A stretch of DNA of 64,000 bases from Rhodobacterales bacterium 52_120_T64 (GCA_002162875.1 MABA01000021.1:124001-188000), one strand, 5' to 3'; counted from the first letter of the stretch, positions 27,471 through 37,737 are shown. Notes: generated by a model not told the origin, from the sequence alone. Numbers and translations are program-made.

Positions 27471-27839
27471 ATGTCGACTTTTGAATACAAAACCATATGC
27501 GCCCCTCGTAAGGCACTGAAAATAAAAGGTGTTAAGGGGGCAGATAATCGTTATGCGCAAACTTTAACCGACGTTATTAATGCGCAATCAGCCGACGGTT
27601 GGGAATATTTCCGTGCGGAATCACTGCCGGTCGATGAAAAATCCGGCATGATGGGCAAGACAGCCGAGAAATATTTGAGCCTGCTGATATTTCGCCGAGA
27701 AAACATCGAAACCTACGAAGATCCAGCCTTCAGCCCGGCATCAGCCGAAGAGTTGCCGGACCCTATGATACTGCAATCACCAGAGGTCGACGTTGAAGTT
27801 TCTGACGAAATCTCGACGCTTGGCCCCGCTACGCGTTAG
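27471..27839 (+). CDS. DUF4177-like protein
   Basis: Protein of 122 residues from ATG 27471, with GGGAGAG just upstream. The N-terminal half (FEYKTICAPRKALKIKGVKG, LTDVINAQSADGWEYFRAESLP, YLSLLIFRRE) matches the small DUF4177 alpha/beta fold. The last 40 residues are Pro/Glu-rich and look disordered. Its function is not known. It overlaps the stop of the convergent FAD-linked oxidase by 4 nt. Confidence 0.78.
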   Translation: MSTFEYKTICAPRKALKIKGVKGADNRYAQTLTDVINAQSADGWEYFRAESLPVDEKSGMMGKTAEKYLSLLIFRRENIETYEDPAFSPASAEELPDPMILQSPEVDVEVSDEISTLGPATR

Positions 27840-29209
27840 TTGGACGGCAACATTTTCCCCGGATTCATGATGTTTTGCGGATCCAGCGCCTTTTTGATGT
27901 CTACCATTATTTGAAGGGCGCCGCCGTGCTCCTCGGCCATGTACTTCATTTTGCCCATTCCGACGCCGTGTTCCCCTGTGACAGTTCCGTCGAGCTTCAA
28001 CGCAAGTTTGTTTAGATTGTGGGTAAATTCGCGAGCATTCCCCATCTCTTCAGCGTCATCAAGGTCAACGATGATTCCGCAATGAAAATTGCCGTCACCG
28101 GTGTGGCCAAGAATGGTAACCATCAAACCAAGGCGGTCACGTTCCGCATGGGCAAACATCACGGCTTCGGCTAGGCGGCTAATCGGCACACAAACGTCAG
28201 TATTTTGTACGCGTTTTTTCGGGCTAAGCGCCTTTTGTCCATAATATGCATTGTGGCGCATTTTCCACAAAGCGGCGCGATCTTCAGCGTTGGCTGACCA
28301 TGCAAAATCGCTTCCGCCCATGTCCGAAACGATTTCGCCGAAAGTTTCCGCCTGTTCTTTCACGCCGTTGGGTGTGCCGTGGAATTCCACAAATAGCTGC
28401 GGGACTTCGGCCAGATTGACGTTTTGGAACAGATTGAAACCACGGGCCATCATTCCGTCCACGAATTCTATTCTGGCCATGGGGATGCCCATCTGGATGG
28501 TCGCGATGACGGTGTTCACGGCAGATTCGATATCGGGGAAACTACATGTGGCGGCCGAGACGGCCTCGGGTTGGCCTTGCAGGCGCAAGGTGATTTCGGT
28601 GATGATCCCGAGGGTGCCTTCGGAACCTACGAACAACTTGGTCAGATCATATCCGGCGGAAGATTTACGAGCGCGGGTGCCTGTACGGATGATACGACCG
28701 TCGGCCATAACCACCTCTAATGCCAAGACATTTTCGCGCATTGTGCCGTAGCGTACGGCGGTGGTGCCGGATGCACGAGTAGCGGTCATACCGCCGAGTG
28801 ACGCATTTGCGCCGGGGTCTACGGGGAAGAACAGGCCGGTGGCGCGGAGGTCTTCGTTTAACTGTTCGCGCGTTACACCCGGTTGGACGACGACGTCCAT
28901 ATCCTCTGTGTGGGTGTCCAGAACTGCGTTCATTTTGGACATATCGAGGCTGATACCGCCACGGACCGCTAACTGGTGCCCCTCTAGCGACGTGCCGGTG
29001 CCATAGGCGATTATTGGGCAATCGTTGGCGGCGCAAACCTTGACGATTTCGGATACTTCAAGGGTAGTGTTCGGGAATACCACTGCGTCGGGAGGGGTGA
29101 CGGGGAAGTAGGCCTCGTTCTGACCGTGGGCATCCAGAATTGCGGTGTTGGTCGTTACTTGGTCGCCGTACAGTGATTGTAAGGCTTTGATTGCGGCTTC
29201 GATGCTCAT
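27836..29209 (-). CDS. FAD-binding oxidoreductase, D-lactate dehydrogenase (cytochrome) / GlcD type
   Basis: Flavoprotein of 457 residues from ATG 29209 (strong GGAGGGAA upstream). The N-terminal FAD_binding_4 domain has PIIAYGTGTSLEGHQLAVRGG and DPGANASLGGMTATRASGT. The C-terminal FAD-oxidase cap has ILGHTGDGNFHCGIIVD and TVTGEHGVGMGKMKYM, with His residues of the metal and substrate site. It is closest in appearance to D-lactate dehydrogenases that pass electrons to cytochrome c or quinone. Glycolate and D-2-hydroxy acids are alternative substrates. It is monocistronic here and divergent from the thioesterase gene. Confidence 0.85.
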   Translation of the reverse strand: MSIEAAIKALQSLYGDQVTTNTAILDAHGQNEAYFPVTPPDAVVFPNTTLEVSEIVKVCAANDCPIIAYGTGTSLEGHQLAVRGGISLDMSKMNAVLDTHTEDMDVVVQPGVTREQLNEDLRATGLFFPVDPGANASLGGMTATRASGTTAVRYGTMRENVLALEVVMADGRIIRTGTRARKSSAGYDLTKLFVGSEGTLGIITEITLRLQGQPEAVSAATCSFPDIESAVNTVIATIQMGIPMARIEFVDGMMARGFNLFQNVNLAEVPQLFVEFHGTPNGVKEQAETFGEIVSDMGGSDFAWSANAEDRAALWKMRHNAYYGQKALSPKKRVQNTDVCVPISRLAEAVMFAHAERDRLGLMVTILGHTGDGNFHCGIIVDLDDAEEMGNAREFTHNLNKLALKLDGTVTGEHGVGMGKMKYMAEEHGGALQIMVDIKKALDPQNIMNPGKMLPSN

Positions 29210-29269
29210 GGGGGTTCCCTCCGGTTTCGCGTCACAGTAGTGTCGACTTAAATCGAGGGAAAGTGCGAA

Positions 29270-29776
29270 ATGACACCATTTGAGGGACATGACGGGACGT
29301 ATTCGGCGCCAGTTACATTGGCGGACCGTAAAGTTCCCGCGGAGTGGATAGATTATAACGGTCATATGAATGTTGCCTATTACATTATGGCGATAGATCA
29401 GGCGTTGGACCAGTTTTTGGAAGATGAATTAGGGATTGGCGAGGCGCATGCGGCGCGGGTTCGCCAAGGTCCGTACGCGTTACAATCCCATGTACAGTTT
29501 TTGGGCGAACTGTTGGAGGGCGCGTCGTTTAGCGTTTCCGTGCGGTTGATTGATTGTGACGCCAAACGGATGCATGTGTTTCTTGAGCTTCATTCAGACG
29601 GAAGTCTCGCTGCAACTTGTGAACAGATGCTGATGAATGTGGATTTGGAAACGCGGCGATCTACCCCCTACCCCGACTGGGCGCAGTCACGCATGGCGGT
29701 GATGTTAGAGGCGCATTCCACGCTGGAACGGCCTGCGCAACTGGGTGCAGCGATTGGCATACGGCGGAAAGTTTAA
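29270..29776 (+). CDS. Thioesterase-like hotdog-fold protein
   Basis: Acyl-CoA thioesterase-like protein of 168 residues. The active-site segment EWIDYNGHMNVAYYIMAIDQALDQF has the DxNGHMN pattern of 4-hydroxybenzoyl-CoA thioesterases. GPYALQSHVQFLGELLEGA and CEQMLMNVDLETRRSTPYPDW match a group often annotated beside carnitine dehydrogenases. No carnitine genes are nearby, so the acyl substrate is open. Its stop is 1 nt before the ClC gene, suggesting cotranscription. Confidence 0.82.
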   Translation: MTPFEGHDGTYSAPVTLADRKVPAEWIDYNGHMNVAYYIMAIDQALDQFLEDELGIGEAHAARVRQGPYALQSHVQFLGELLEGASFSVSVRLIDCDAKRMHVFLELHSDGSLAATCEQMLMNVDLETRRSTPYPDWAQSRMAVMLEAHSTLERPAQLGAAIGIRRKV

Positions 29777-29777
29777 G

Positions 29778-31454
29778 ATGCTCCAACCTGTCGAAAAATT
29801 CGTTAAAAAAAGTTACGCTGGTGTCTATGGCGAGTGCCGCTCGGCGCTGTCGACCATTCGCACCAAAGGGCCGGGGCAGTTGACGTTTTGGCTTCTCGCG
29901 TTGGTGATTGGTGTAGCGGCCGGGGCGGCGGCGCTGGGGTTTCGCGTGGCAATTTCGGAAATTCAGGGGCTGTTGTACGGCGCGGATGACCACACGCTAG
30001 CGACAACGCTTGGTTCATTGGACTGGAAATGGGTCGTTGGCATTCCAATTTTGGGCGGGTTGGCGGTTGGGTTGATCCTTTGGGCGTTTACGCCCGATGG
30101 CCAAGCGCGTGCTGTTTCGGATGTGATCGACGGGGCCGCGATGCACGAAGGGCGGGTGAGCAAGCGGATCGGCCTAGCCTCGGCTGCGGCGGCTTTGATT
30201 ACGTTGTCTACGGGTGGATCAAGTGGTCGCGAGGGGCCCGTGGTGCATTTGGCGGCGGTTATTTCCAGTTGGGTTTCGAACCGGATTCATGCCGACGGAA
30301 TTACGGCGCGGGATTTGATGGGCTGTGCTGTGGCTGCAGCGGTTTCAGCGTCTTTTAATGCGCCTTTGGCGGGAACGATTTTTGCGCTGGAGGTGGTGTT
30401 GCGTCACTTCGCGGTCCACGCTTTTGCCCCAATTGTCATCGCATCAGTGGCCGGAACAGTAGTCAGCCGTTTGCAAATGGGCAATGTGACGGAGTTCATA
30501 TTGCCGGTAAATCCAATTGCTTTGCATGTAGAGTTGCCCGCATTTCTGATGTTGGGGATTGTGTCCGGTCTTGTGGCTTTCGTGCTGATCCGCAGCATAT
30601 TCTTGGCCGAAGACTGGGGGGATGCAATTCAGAAATACACCCGTTTGCCCAGTTTTTTACGCCCTGCTGTGGCTGGGGCAATGCTGGGCGGGATAGCTTT
30701 GATGTTTCCGCATATCATCGGGGTCGGGTATGAAACTACGTCATCCGCGCTGACAGGACAGTTGTTGATGCACGAGGCGTTTGTTTTTGCGATTATCAAG
30801 GTTGTGGCCATTGCGATTACTTTTGCCGGGCGCATGGGGGGGGGAGTTTTCTCGCCTTCATTGATGTTGGGCGCTTTGACGGGATTAACGTTTGGGCTGG
30901 TGGCGACTTCGGTTTTCCCCGGAATTTCGGGAAGCGAGACGATTTACGCGCTGGCTGGCATGGCAGCGGTGGCCGCGGCGGTGCTGGGTGCGCCGATTTC
31001 CACGACGTTGATTGTGTTTGAGATGACGGGGGATTGGCAGGCGGGAATTGCCGTGATGGTCTCTGTTTCCTTGTCCAGCGCCTTGACCAGCCGTTTGGTT
31101 GATCGCAGTTTCTTCCTGACCCAACTGGAACGACGCGGCGTGCATTTGGCCGCCGGACCGCAAGAATATCTGCTGTCTACGATCAGCGTTCGCAACATTA
31201 TGCATTTGGTTGGATCAGGGGAGGATGCGCCGCAATCGCAATGTCAAAACTTGATCGATCAGGGTGCGTATGTGGATATCTCCGAAACATTGGAGACTGC
31301 TATGGCAAAGCTCGAAGCCTCACCGGTGCAGCTTTTGCCTGTAGTCAAAGAATCGGAAAGCGGGCCGGAATTGATCGGCACGCTTTATCTTGTGGATGCG
31401 TTGCGAAGCTATAACCGTGCGTTGGCCGCGACCGCGCAAGAAGAGCATTCGTAA
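29778..31454 (+). CDS. ClC-family chloride channel/antiporter
   Basis: Chloride transporter of 558 residues from ATG 29778. The anion-pathway motifs are GGSSGREGPVVH with gating Glu152 and GGGVFSPSLMLGALTG (GxFxP motif). About ten to twelve membrane helices lie between residues 38 and 445. The C-terminal 110 residues form a CBS-like regulatory region (ISVRNIMHLV...LLPVVKESESGPELIGTLYLVDALRSYN). The retained gating glutamate suits a proton-coupled antiporter, though channels also keep it. Several GGGG runs near 30836 are in frame. The stop is 2 nt from the convergent DUF427 gene. Confidence 0.9.
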   Translation: MLQPVEKFVKKSYAGVYGECRSALSTIRTKGPGQLTFWLLALVIGVAAGAAALGFRVAISEIQGLLYGADDHTLATTLGSLDWKWVVGIPILGGLAVGLILWAFTPDGQARAVSDVIDGAAMHEGRVSKRIGLASAAAALITLSTGGSSGREGPVVHLAAVISSWVSNRIHADGITARDLMGCAVAAAVSASFNAPLAGTIFALEVVLRHFAVHAFAPIVIASVAGTVVSRLQMGNVTEFILPVNPIALHVELPAFLMLGIVSGLVAFVLIRSIFLAEDWGDAIQKYTRLPSFLRPAVAGAMLGGIALMFPHIIGVGYETTSSALTGQLLMHEAFVFAIIKVVAIAITFAGRMGGGVFSPSLMLGALTGLTFGLVATSVFPGISGSETIYALAGMAAVAAAVLGAPISTTLIVFEMTGDWQAGIAVMVSVSLSSALTSRLVDRSFFLTQLERRGVHLAAGPQEYLLSTISVRNIMHLVGSGEDAPQSQCQNLIDQGAYVDISETLETAMAKLEASPVQLLPVVKESESGPELIGTLYLVDALRSYNRALAATAQEEHS

Positions 31455-31456
31455 GT

Positions 31457-31801
31457 TTAGAAACGTTCGACGGTGGCCTTGTCGGTGTAGAATGACAGGT
31501 ATCCAGCTATTTCTTTGGCAGCTTCGATTGGCTCTTCATAGGTCCAGACGGAATTTTCGATCACTCCGCTTTTGGCAGCGATGCCAAAGTAGCTGGCCTC
31601 GCCTTTATATGGGCATGTAGAGCGTTGATCCGAGGTATCCAAAAACGCCATGGCGACGTCTTCACGCGGGAAATAGATGGCGACGGGATAGTCCCCTTCA
31701 TGCACTTCCAATGCACTATCGGATTCTGCAATAACGGCACCACCTGCACGGACAACCCATGTTCCGACGGCGGGTTTAATCGTAATTCTTTTCTTGGTCA
31801 T
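31457..31801 (-). CDS. DUF427 domain-containing protein
   Basis: Single-domain protein of 114 residues from ATG 31801, with AAGGAA upstream. The family core is visible: GTWVVRAGGAVIAES, YPVAIYFPREDVAMAFLD, and STCPYKGEASYFGI, in which the CPYKGxAxY motif is diagnostic. The end has WTYEEPIEAAKEIAGYLSFY. It is a small beta-rich fold with no assigned reaction. It is probably cytosolic. Confidence 0.88.
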   Translation of the reverse strand: MTKKRITIKPAVGTWVVRAGGAVIAESDSALEVHEGDYPVAIYFPREDVAMAFLDTSDQRSTCPYKGEASYFGIAAKSGVIENSVWTYEEPIEAAKEIAGYLSFYTDKATVERF

Positions 31802-31872
31802 GTGCAGTTCCTTTTTATGCGAGAACAGCATTTAGCCGTTTGGCTCATAATTTTCAACCATTGTGCGGTGCA

Positions 31873-33663
31873 TCATATCGGCGCACAGGCTGATTTCAAC
31901 CACACGAGCGTGTCCGCACTGACCAGTTCTCCAACCTTTTCAAAGACCTCTGCATGATAGGCGTTCAACCAGTTACGCTCGTCTATGGTCAGCAGATCGA
32001 CCTGAATCAGGTCGCGATCAATTGGCACATATGTCAATGTTTCGAAGCCAAGCATTTCGCGATCACCACCTTCGGGGATGCTAGCAGGTGTAACAACCAA
32101 TAAGTTTTCGATGCGGATGCCGTAAGAACCTGCTTTATAATGGCCCGGTTCGTTCGATACTATCATGCCTACCTCAAGCGGACAGGTGGAGCGTCGCGCG
32201 ATACCTTGCGGGCCTTCATGGACGCCCAGATACGCGCCAACGCCGTGGCCAGTGCCGTGGTCGTAATCCATGCCTGCTTGCCAAAGTGCTTGACGCGCGA
32301 AACCGTCAAGGTCTCGGCCGGCCAGACCTATGGGCCAGCGGGCTTGGGTGATGGCGATCATACCTTTCAGAACCATCGTGTTAGCACGTTTAGCGTCATT
32401 GGGGACTTCGCCAACCGCGATTGTTCTCGTGATGTCTGTCGTGCCGTCTTCGTATTGCCCGCCACTATCGACCAGCAGGGTCTCGCCGGTTTGAATCGTG
32501 CGGTTGGAGTTTTCATCAACGCGGTAATGCACGATTGCGCCGTTCGGTCCCGAGCCGCAGATCGTTTCGAACGAGATGTCTTTCAGAGCATTGGTATTTC
32601 TGCGAAAAACCTCCAAACGTTGCACCACATCGATTTCGGTCAGAGTTCCGCTGGTCACAGCAGAACCGAGCCAGCAGAGGAATTCTGCCATCGCGGCTGC
32701 ATCACGGATATGGGCGGCACGGGATCCGGCGATCTCGATCGGGTTCTTACAGGCTTTGGGCTGGATGCACGGATCCGGAGCCCATACCGGATTTTGGAGC
32801 AGATCAGATATGGCAACGGGAGCCGTATCGCGATCGACAGCCGTATTGCCATTCATCGCGGCCAGTTTTGTCGCAAAATCACCTTCAGCATGGAGCGTTA
32901 CAGTTGCACCAAGATGCGCGCGAAGGGTGTCGTCACATTTATCTGCGTCCACGAACAAATCGACGACACCATTGGCGTGCAAAATCGCAAAACACAGGGC
33001 GACCGGCGTGTTGGATATGTCAGTACCACGAATATTCAGCAACCATGCGATGGAATCTGGCAAGGTCAAAACAGCGGCGGACAAATCTTGCGTCGCTAGC
33101 TTGGCACCTATTTTCTGACGTTTACTTTCACTGGTTTCGCCCGAAAATTCTATAGCATGGGGATGTACCTTACCTTTGGGGGCTGCGGGGCGGTCATCCC
33201 ATATGTCGTCAATTAGATTGCCAGTTTTCTTAAGCGTGATGTCATTGCTGGCAACAGTTGTTTCTAGCTTTTCGATTGCATCGAAACTGTGAAGCCATGG
33301 ATCATAGGCAACTACTCCGCCATTCGGCAGGGCTTCGATCAGCCAATCTGAGAGCTTAACATCGTTGGATGGTACTGGCGTGAAACTGTCCAGATCGATT
33401 TGAGAACGGACCTGCAATGTGTAGCGACCATCGACGAAAACGCCTGCTGTATCCAGCAAAGCTGCACAAAATCCTGCGGAACCCGTGAAACCGGTTAGCC
33501 ATGCTAGACGTTCGGAACGAGCAGCCACGGTTTCACCGAAATGGGCATCAGCGCGCGGAATAAGAAAGCCGTCCACTTGCGCGGCTCGCATCGTTTCGCG
33601 CAATTTGGTTAAGCGGGCTGGGCCAGCGTCGGGGGATGTCGTTACGGCGAATGTTTGAAACAT
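31873..33663 (-). CDS. Aminopeptidase P family protein (Xaa-Pro aminopeptidase, M24B)
   Basis: Three-domain M24B peptidase of 596 residues that removes N-terminal residues preceding proline. Two N-terminal creatinase-like domains (about 1-310) precede the pita-bread catalytic domain. The metal ligands are visible in LVDSGGQYEDGTTDITRTI (Asp pair), GHGVGAYLGVHEGPQG (His), NEPGHYKAGSYGIRIENLLVV (Glu) and a final Glu. The size matches the long cytosolic APP1-like class rather than the E. coli 440-residue enzyme. It has no obvious operon partner. Confidence 0.92.
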   Translation of the reverse strand: MFQTFAVTTSPDAGPARLTKLRETMRAAQVDGFLIPRADAHFGETVAARSERLAWLTGFTGSAGFCAALLDTAGVFVDGRYTLQVRSQIDLDSFTPVPSNDVKLSDWLIEALPNGGVVAYDPWLHSFDAIEKLETTVASNDITLKKTGNLIDDIWDDRPAAPKGKVHPHAIEFSGETSESKRQKIGAKLATQDLSAAVLTLPDSIAWLLNIRGTDISNTPVALCFAILHANGVVDLFVDADKCDDTLRAHLGATVTLHAEGDFATKLAAMNGNTAVDRDTAPVAISDLLQNPVWAPDPCIQPKACKNPIEIAGSRAAHIRDAAAMAEFLCWLGSAVTSGTLTEIDVVQRLEVFRRNTNALKDISFETICGSGPNGAIVHYRVDENSNRTIQTGETLLVDSGGQYEDGTTDITRTIAVGEVPNDAKRANTMVLKGMIAITQARWPIGLAGRDLDGFARQALWQAGMDYDHGTGHGVGAYLGVHEGPQGIARRSTCPLEVGMIVSNEPGHYKAGSYGIRIENLLVVTPASIPEGGDREMLGFETLTYVPIDRDLIQVDLLTIDERNWLNAYHAEVFEKVGELVSADTLVWLKSACAPI

Positions 33664-33766
33664 GATGGGCTCGATAATTTGTTATTGCGCGTGAATTCTC
33701 AGATTTGCACGGCTCGCGGATTACCGCTAGGATAATCGGCAGGGATATCGAAAAAGGGGACTCGAA

Positions 33767-34063
33767 ATGGCCAGACTATTGGCGTTTCTGTTTTTTATTG
33801 GTGGGGCGGTACGTGTTTGGTTTGACTGGCGGGATACAATTTCGCAGGCTGATCCATTCCGGTTTGCGGATACGGGAACCGTTTGGGCGCAAATCCATTT
33901 CGGCAGTTTGCAAGTTATCCAACCCGCGATTGAGCGCTATATCGGCCCGTGGATGTGGGAGCGGTTGATATTCCCCGTTCTGCTAACACCGTTTGTGCCT
34001 ATTATGTTCGGACTCGCGCTGGTTTTTTGGCTTTTGGCGAAATGGAAAGCTAAGCGCGCTTAA
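33767..34063 (+). CDS. Small two-helix membrane protein of unknown function
   Basis: Protein of 98 residues. The N-terminal hydrophobic segment is about residues 2-18, and a second (about 70-92) ends in the positive tail KWKAKRA, giving a hairpin with a periplasmic middle segment by the positive-inside rule. The middle contains [25 protein letters not shown] do not recognise the family. The 3' end overlaps the convergent cobT gene by 14 nt, and reading continuity with conserved-looking tryptophans supports a real gene. Confidence 0.7.
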   Translation: MARLLAFLFFIGGAVRVWFDWRDTISQADPFRFADTGTVWAQIHFGSLQVIQPAIERYIGPWMWERLIFPVLLTPFVPIMFGLALVFWLLAKWKAKRA

Positions 34064-35915
34064 CGCGACCACGTTTCTTGACATCATCCTCGAACAACGA
34101 GGCCAGCTGTTCGGTCATTGCACCTGCAAGCTGTTCCACATCTGTAATTGTAACCGCGTGTTCGTAGTATCGCGTCACGTCGTGGCCAATACCAATCGCG
34201 ATCAAGTCCACAGCTTTGCGTTTTTCGATCATGGCGATCACATTTCGCAAGTGCTGTTCCAGCGTGCTGGCGGGGTTCACGGACAGCGTTGAATCGTCCA
34301 CGGGGGCGCCGTCCGAGATAACCATCAGAATACGGCGGGCTTCGGGGCGATTCATAAGGCGGCGGTGCGCCCACTCTAACGCTTCACCGTCGATATTTTC
34401 TTTCAGCAGGCCCTCCTTCATCATCAGACCAAGGTTCGGGCGTGTCCGACGCCAAGGCGCGTCAGCCCCCTTGTAGATGATATGGCGAAGGTCGTTCAGA
34501 CGACCTGGTGCGGCAGGGCGTCCATCAGCAAGCCACGCTTCGCGACTACGGCCACCTTTCCACGCGCGCGTGGTAAAGCCGAGGATCTCGCACTTAACTT
34601 GGCAGCGTTCCAGCGTGCGGGCCAAAACGTCTGCACAAATCGCAGCGATTGAGATCGGGCGGCCGCGCATGGAACCGGAGTTGTCGATCAATAGCGTTAC
34701 GACGGTATCGCGGAATTCGGTGTCTTTTTCCTGCTTGAACGACAGCGGCGTTGTCGGGTTGGTTACCACGCGCACAAGGCGGGCGGCGTCCAATATGCCC
34801 TCCTCCAGGTCAAACTCCCAGCTGCGGTTCTGCTGCGCCATCAAGCGGCGTTGCAGGCGGTTGGCGAGGCGACTTACGGCGCTTTTTAACGGATCGAGTT
34901 GTTGGTCGAGATAGGCGCGTAAGCGCTCCAGCTCTATAGGGTCGGCCAGTTCTTCGGCGGTAATTTCTTCGTCGAATTCTGTAGTGTAGACCTGATAGTC
35001 CGGATCAGCTTCGGAATGCGGTGCTTGAGGTGGTTGTTCGTCGGGGGAGTCGCCATCCTCTAGTTCAGCCTCGTCGAGCATGTCCATATCATCGGATTCG
35101 TCCAGCGAGGCTTTAGCCTCCTGCTGTTCCATCTCGTCTTGATCTTGATCTTCCTGGCTGTCTTCCTGATCCTGGTTTTGATCTTCCTGATCTCCACCGT
35201 CATCGGATTCCTCGTCGTCTTCCTGATCCTCAGACGCTTCCTGATCTTCGTCAGGGTCCTCGCTGTCAGGATCATCACCAAGCTGATCGCCGTACCCGAG
35301 GTCGTCGATTACTTGCCGTGCAAGACGCGAAAACGCGGCCTGATCTTCAAGAACGGCATCTATATCACCGAGTGTATCGCCAGCCTGTCCTTCCAGAAAA
35401 CCGCGCCAGAGTTCCAGCACATTATCCGCCCCTTTGGGTAAATCGCGACCGGTCGCCAACTGGCGCACCATATATCCGGCGGCAACAGCCAGCGGGGCCG
35501 ATGCGGATTCGGAAATCTGAGCGTAACCAGCCTTGGCAGCCTCATCACCAATCTTGGCGTCGATGTTCTTAGCGGTGCCGGGCATGGCGCGTGCACCGAG
35601 TGCCTCGCAGCGTGCGGTTTCCATCGTTTCATAAAGGGCTTGCGCAACATCGCCTGCGGGGCGGTACTTGCTGTGCGTCGCCTCGTTATGGAACCGCAGT
35701 TGCATGGCGTAGGCGTCCGCCGTTCCACGTGCCAGCAGCACCTCTTGCGAGGTCATTCGGCGTGTAACCTGCGGCAAGCGTGCGGTATCGCCAACCAAAC
35801 CGGAAGGATCGACGGAAAATGTCACACTCAATTCAGGCTCGTTCGCGAGGGCCTTTGTCGCTTCTGCCAGAGCCTTTTTGAATGGCTCGGCTGGATTGTC
35901 GTTTGGCTTAGCCAA
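34050..35915 (-). CDS. cobT: Cobaltochelatase subunit CobT
   Basis: Subunit of the aerobic cobaltochelatase CobNST, which inserts cobalt into hydrogenobyrinic acid a,c-diamide during B12 synthesis. The 621 residues comprise an N-terminal helical domain, a very acidic low-complexity linker (about 214-265, rich in Asp, Glu and Gln), and a C-terminal von Willebrand A domain with the MIDAS sequence DNSGSMRG at 411-418. CobT and CobS together resemble the magnesium-chelatase AAA+ motor pair. The start overlaps the end of cobS by 8 nt. CobN is not in the window, so the third subunit must be encoded elsewhere. Confidence 0.94.
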   Translation of the reverse strand: MAKPNDNPAEPFKKALAEATKALANEPELSVTFSVDPSGLVGDTARLPQVTRRMTSQEVLLARGTADAYAMQLRFHNEATHSKYRPAGDVAQALYETMETARCEALGARAMPGTAKNIDAKIGDEAAKAGYAQISESASAPLAVAAGYMVRQLATGRDLPKGADNVLELWRGFLEGQAGDTLGDIDAVLEDQAAFSRLARQVIDDLGYGDQLGDDPDSEDPDEDQEASEDQEDDEESDDGGDQEDQNQDQEDSQEDQDQDEMEQQEAKASLDESDDMDMLDEAELEDGDSPDEQPPQAPHSEADPDYQVYTTEFDEEITAEELADPIELERLRAYLDQQLDPLKSAVSRLANRLQRRLMAQQNRSWEFDLEEGILDAARLVRVVTNPTTPLSFKQEKDTEFRDTVVTLLIDNSGSMRGRPISIAAICADVLARTLERCQVKCEILGFTTRAWKGGRSREAWLADGRPAAPGRLNDLRHIIYKGADAPWRRTRPNLGLMMKEGLLKENIDGEALEWAHRRLMNRPEARRILMVISDGAPVDDSTLSVNPASTLEQHLRNVIAMIEKRKAVDLIAIGIGHDVTRYYEHAVTITDVEQLAGAMTEQLASLFEDDVKKRGRVKRA

Positions 35916-36879
35916 GGCTCATCGATACTGCGCTTTCGGGCAGCTCCTCGTCAAAGCAACGCTGATAGATTTCAGCCACAATCTGGCGTTCCATCTCGTC
36001 ACATTTGTTCAGGAATGTCAGGCGGAAGGCGAAACCTACGTCGCGGAATATCTCGGCGTTTTGGGCCCATGTGATAACGGTACGCGGGGACATAACGGTG
36101 GATAGATCGCCGTTCATAAACGCGGTACGGGTCAGGTCGGCGACGGTCACCATCTGGCCAATAGTCTTGCGGCCTTCTTCGGAATTGTAATGCGGCGCCT
36201 TGCCCAGAACGATCGCGCTTTCGGCGTCGTGGGACAGGTAGTTCAATGTGGAGACAATCGACCACCGGTCCATCTGGGCTTGGTTGATTTGCTGCACACC
36301 GTGGTAAAGACCGGTTGTGTCGCCAAGGCCGACAGTGTTGGCGGTCGCGAACAGACGGAAGGATTGGTGCGGCGTGATGATTTCGTTCTGATCGAGAAGG
36401 GTCAGTTTGCCCCCCTCTTCCAGTACGCGTTGGATCACAAACATTACGTCTGGGCGGCCTGCATCATATTCGTCGAACACAAGCGCGCAAGGATTGCGCA
36501 GCGCCCACGGCAGGATACCTTCCTGAAACTCGGTGATCTGTTTGCCGTCTTTCAGCTTGATGGCGTCTTTACCGATCAGGTCGATCCGGCTGATGTGGCT
36601 GTCAAGATTCACACGAACCGTTGGCCAGTTCAGGCGTGCAGCGACTTGTTCGATGTGGGTTGATTTACCTGTGCCGTGGTAGCCTTGAATCATCACACGG
36701 CGATTGAACTGGAAACCTGCGAGAATGGCGAGCGTCGTATCCGGGTCAAATTTATACGTCGGATCAATATCGGGGACACGATCTGTGCGTTCCTCAAAAC
36801 CTTTGATCGACATATCGGAATCGAACCCGAACAGGTCGCGGACGCTTAGGGGCTCGGTTGGTTTCATATTGCTTGTCAT
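35908..36879 (-). CDS. cobS: Cobaltochelatase AAA+ subunit CobS
   Basis: AAA+ ATPase partner of CobT in cobalt insertion. From ATG 36879 it has 323 residues and begins [20 protein letters not shown]; a second ATG 12 nt on is possible, and the frame extension to 36963 is not conserved. Walker A is [10 protein letters not shown] (about 65-74), Walker B is [17 protein letters not shown], and the sensor region [21 protein letters not shown] is intact. The gene order cobS-cobT with overlapping ends implies coupled stoichiometric synthesis. Confidence 0.94.
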   Translation of the reverse strand: MTSNMKPTEPLSVRDLFGFDSDMSIKGFEERTDRVPDIDPTYKFDPDTTLAILAGFQFNRRVMIQGYHGTGKSTHIEQVAARLNWPTVRVNLDSHISRIDLIGKDAIKLKDGKQITEFQEGILPWALRNPCALVFDEYDAGRPDVMFVIQRVLEEGGKLTLLDQNEIITPHQSFRLFATANTVGLGDTTGLYHGVQQINQAQMDRWSIVSTLNYLSHDAESAIVLGKAPHYNSEEGRKTIGQMVTVADLTRTAFMNGDLSTVMSPRTVITWAQNAEIFRDVGFAFRLTFLNKCDEMERQIVAEIYQRCFDEELPESAVSMSLG

Positions 36880-36990
36880 CGGTTCTATCCATCGTGCAGA
36901 ATTCGGCGCGCGGGCCATAATTTTATCAAGGGTATATGTGTAACATTCACGGCCGGCTTGCAAGGGGCTGGAAAGCCGATGGTCGTTACT

Positions 36991-37644
36991 TTATTTCTCG
37001 ATGAAACTCCGCGAACCTTTAATTTGCTCCCACGCCCATACGACTTCAGCCAAGCGTTCCTCGTCGTCGCGCCGCCCGCCGTTAAGATCAGGGTGCATAG
37101 CTTTGACAAGGGATTTATAGACTTTGCGGATTTCTGCCTTGGTCATTGTGTCCTTGGCGTCCATGATTTCCAGCGCTTTTCGCTCGGTTGGGGGCAGCTT
37201 GCGTGCGCGTGTTCGTGGATCGGCGGCTGGGTTCAATGTACCGTTTTCACCAAGTACTTCGTACGGGTCATCAAAACCGAAACGTTTGAAGGCTTGGGAT
37301 TCGACGTTTGCGCGACCGCTGTTGATCGCATCGCGGAAAGGTTTGGTGTCGCGACCCCAGACTTTATCGGATTCAACCTGTTCTTCGAATTCGGACTCAG
37401 AATGATTTTCGAAGAAATTCCATTTCTTATTGTATTCGCGAATATGCTCCTGACAGAACCACACGAACTCCTCGACGTTGTCGGGGCTTTTGGGGGCGCG
37501 GAATTTACCGGTTTTTTTGCAAGCGGCATTTTCACATTCGCGGGACGAAGACTCAATAGCACCGGACTTGCCACGCAAACGCGAGCGGCGTTTTTTGTCC
37601 GCTGAAACCGAGATATCAAAATTTAGTGGTGACGGCCGTTTCAT
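36991..37644 (-). CDS. J-domain protein with C-terminal DnaJ motif
   Basis: Protein of 217 residues with a J domain at its C-terminus: DPYEVLG at about 126-132, then TKAEIRKVYKSLVKAMHPD with the essential HPD at 184-186, ending in a helix IV-like WAWEQIKGS. About 35 residues, basic and helical, are inserted between helix I and helix II. The N-terminal region has Cys37, Cys42, Cys64 and His67 in a spacing that could hold zinc. It should stimulate Hsp70 ATPase; clients are unknown. Its position upstream of cobS-cobT with a 111-nt gap is a familiar Rhodobacterales arrangement. Confidence 0.85.
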   Translation of the reverse strand: MKRPSPLNFDISVSADKKRRSRLRGKSGAIESSSRECENAACKKTGKFRAPKSPDNVEEFVWFCQEHIREYNKKWNFFENHSESEFEEQVESDKVWGRDTKPFRDAINSGRANVESQAFKRFGFDDPYEVLGENGTLNPAADPRTRARKLPPTERKALEIMDAKDTMTKAEIRKVYKSLVKAMHPDLNGGRRDDEERLAEVVWAWEQIKGSRSFIEK

Positions 37645-37737
37645 GGCAGGCGGTCCTTTCAGCTTTCCGACTCAGGCTCAACACAATACTGTTTGAAACA
37701 GAATGGCCAAGGCCTAAAGCAAACGGAGCGAGATATT

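Noticed and set aside
35100-35280. Low-complexity stretch on the plus strand resembling a repeat element
   Set aside because: It is the coding sequence for the acidic Asp/Glu/Gln linker of CobT.
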